From an uncultured Bacilli bacterium (GTDB lineage Bacteria; Bacillota_I; Bacilli_A; RF39; UBA660): 64,000 nt of DNA. Shown here one piece after another: positions 63,281-64,000 of the stretch. Each line of letters starts with the position of its first letter. Position 1 is the first letter of the stretch. A program made the position numbers and the translations under genes. Under the pieces are notes generated by a model. That model was not told the DNA's origin. It saw only the letters and a program-made list of their open reading frames with translations, and ran no database searches. The DNA is taken from positions 1 to 64,000 of the forward strand of contig CALWAL010000008.1 in NCBI GenBank assembly GCA_944373145.1, given 5' to 3'.

Positions 63281-63769
63281 ATGAATAAAGTTCAAATAAA
63301 TATTAGAAATTACGGAACTATTGAAGTTGATTTAGATGCTAATAATGCACCAATTACTGTCGCAAACTTTTTAAAGTTAGTTAATGAAAAGTTTTATGAT
63401 GGTCTAACATTTCATCGAATCATTAATGGTTTTATGATTCAAGGCGGTGATCCTTTAGGAAATGGTACTGGTGGTAGTCCTAATAAAATAAAAGGTGAAT
63501 TTTTAGCTAATGGTATTACTAATCGTATTCCACATGTCCGTGGAACAATTTCCATGGCTCGTTCATCAGATTACAACAGCGCTAGTTCTCAATTCTTTAT
63601 TGTACACAAAGATAGCCTATTTTTGGATGGACAATATGCTGCTTTTGGTACTGTAACTAAAGGAATCGAAATTGTAGATGCTATTTGCCAAAACACAAAA
63701 GTTATTGATTCTAATGGCACTGTTTTAAAAGAAAATCAGCCTATTATTGATAGTATTATTGCACTGTAA
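63281..63769 (+). CDS. Cyclophilin-type peptidyl-prolyl cis-trans isomerase
   Basis: 162-aa cytoplasmic cyclophilin catalysing proline isomerisation in protein folding. Conserved motifs: FHRIINGFMIQGGDP (catalytic Arg), RGTISMARS, SSQFFIV and YAAFGTV. No signal peptide, so PpiB-like. AAAGAGGG precedes the ATG. Confidence 0.95.
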   Translation: MNKVQINIRNYGTIEVDLDANNAPITVANFLKLVNEKFYDGLTFHRIINGFMIQGGDPLGNGTGGSPNKIKGEFLANGITNRIPHVRGTISMARSSDYNSASSQFFIVHKDSLFLDGQYAAFGTVTKGIEIVDAICQNTKVIDSNGTVLKENQPIIDSIIAL

Positions 63770-63792
63770 AATAGACATTAGTCTATTTTTTT
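63768..63792 (+). terminator. Terminator after the cyclophilin gene
   Basis: AAAATAGAC (63768-63776) pairs with GTCTATTTT (63781-63789), followed by a T-run. It overlaps the stop codon. Confidence 0.88.
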
Positions 63793-64000
63793 ATTGATTA
63801 ACTTAGTTAAATGTTACTTACTACCTATTTATTTTAATAATTTATTAACTGTCAAGTTATTTACATGCTATTAATACATTATTAGTTATTAAAATATTCA
63901 CAAATTAATTTTAATCAATAAATATTAAAACAAAAAATTGTAAGAGAATAAAATATATTAAAATCTTTTTATTTTTATTAAAAATATGTTATAATTACTT
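63793..64000. other. AT-rich intergenic end of window
   Basis: About 208 nt with no coding frame of note. A TATAAT near 63990 may belong to a promoter for a gene beyond the window. Confidence 0.5.

Noticed and set aside
1-64000. CRISPR array or IS element
   Set aside because: No regularly spaced repeats and no transposase-like frame or terminal inverted repeats were seen.

Overview
This is a strongly AT-rich stretch of a bacterial chromosome that looks like a low-GC Gram-positive (Bacilli/Erysipelotrichia-like, or an uncultured gut relative of Mollicutes). The evidence is the infC-rpmI-rplT operon with an L20-type leader, smpB-rnr, scpAB, greA next to two U32 genes, yabP-yabQ-divIC, spoVG, gerQ, lipoproteins, AGGAGG-type ribosome sites and sigma-A promoters. 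TGA is a stop codon (for example scpA, uppP, divIC), so the Mycoplasma code does not apply. There is no outer-membrane machinery.

Layout. 0-21.8 kb is mostly minus-strand housekeeping: an HD-domain protein and an LRR-transglutaminase protein, the IF3/L35/L20 operon, a PrsW-like protease, a nucleoside kinase followed by gapA, clpP (plus strand), greA and two U32 genes, gerQ and lemA (plus strand), yabP-yabQ-divIC, spoVG, rnr-smpB, a three-domain cell-envelope enzyme, a YjdF-like membrane protein and rmuC. An orphan VirB2-like gene sits at 11.7-12.1 kb.

21.9-52.0 kb is one uninterrupted minus-strand block and is the outstanding feature. It holds two machines that are normally separate. The first is a Gram-positive type IV secretion/conjugation core: VirD4 coupling ATPase, VirB4 ATPase with a small upstream TrsD-like protein, PrgI/VirB3-like protein, VirB6-like channel, an M23 peptidase, a SpoIID-plus-C39-peptidase wall enzyme and two lipoproteins. 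The second is a Tad-type pilus/secretion core: TadA ATPase, TadB, TadC, CpaB, a degenerate TadZ, a Flp-like pilin candidate and three pseudopilin-like proteins. Between and within them lie five of the window's six paralogous VirB2-like two-helix proteins, some fused to extracellular domains, and several anchored surface proteins, ending in a 1138-aa Cys-rich exported protein. No relaxase, integrase, oriT or att-like repeat is visible, and ordinary chromosomal genes flank the block. I infer a chromosomally fixed export or adhesion apparatus rather than an integrative conjugative element.

52.1-64 kb is mostly plus strand: scpA-scpB, tRNA-Leu(CAA), a DUF488-like gene, an unrecognised gene, a membrane-anchored Ig-like (BIG2) surface protein with 20 consecutive Asn codons, uppP (minus strand), two overlapping unknown genes, an RlmD/RumA-type rRNA methyltransferase, a MATE transporter-kinase fusion broken by three single-base frameshifts, a small membrane protein and a cyclophilin. 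No stretch longer than 300 bases lacks a gene.
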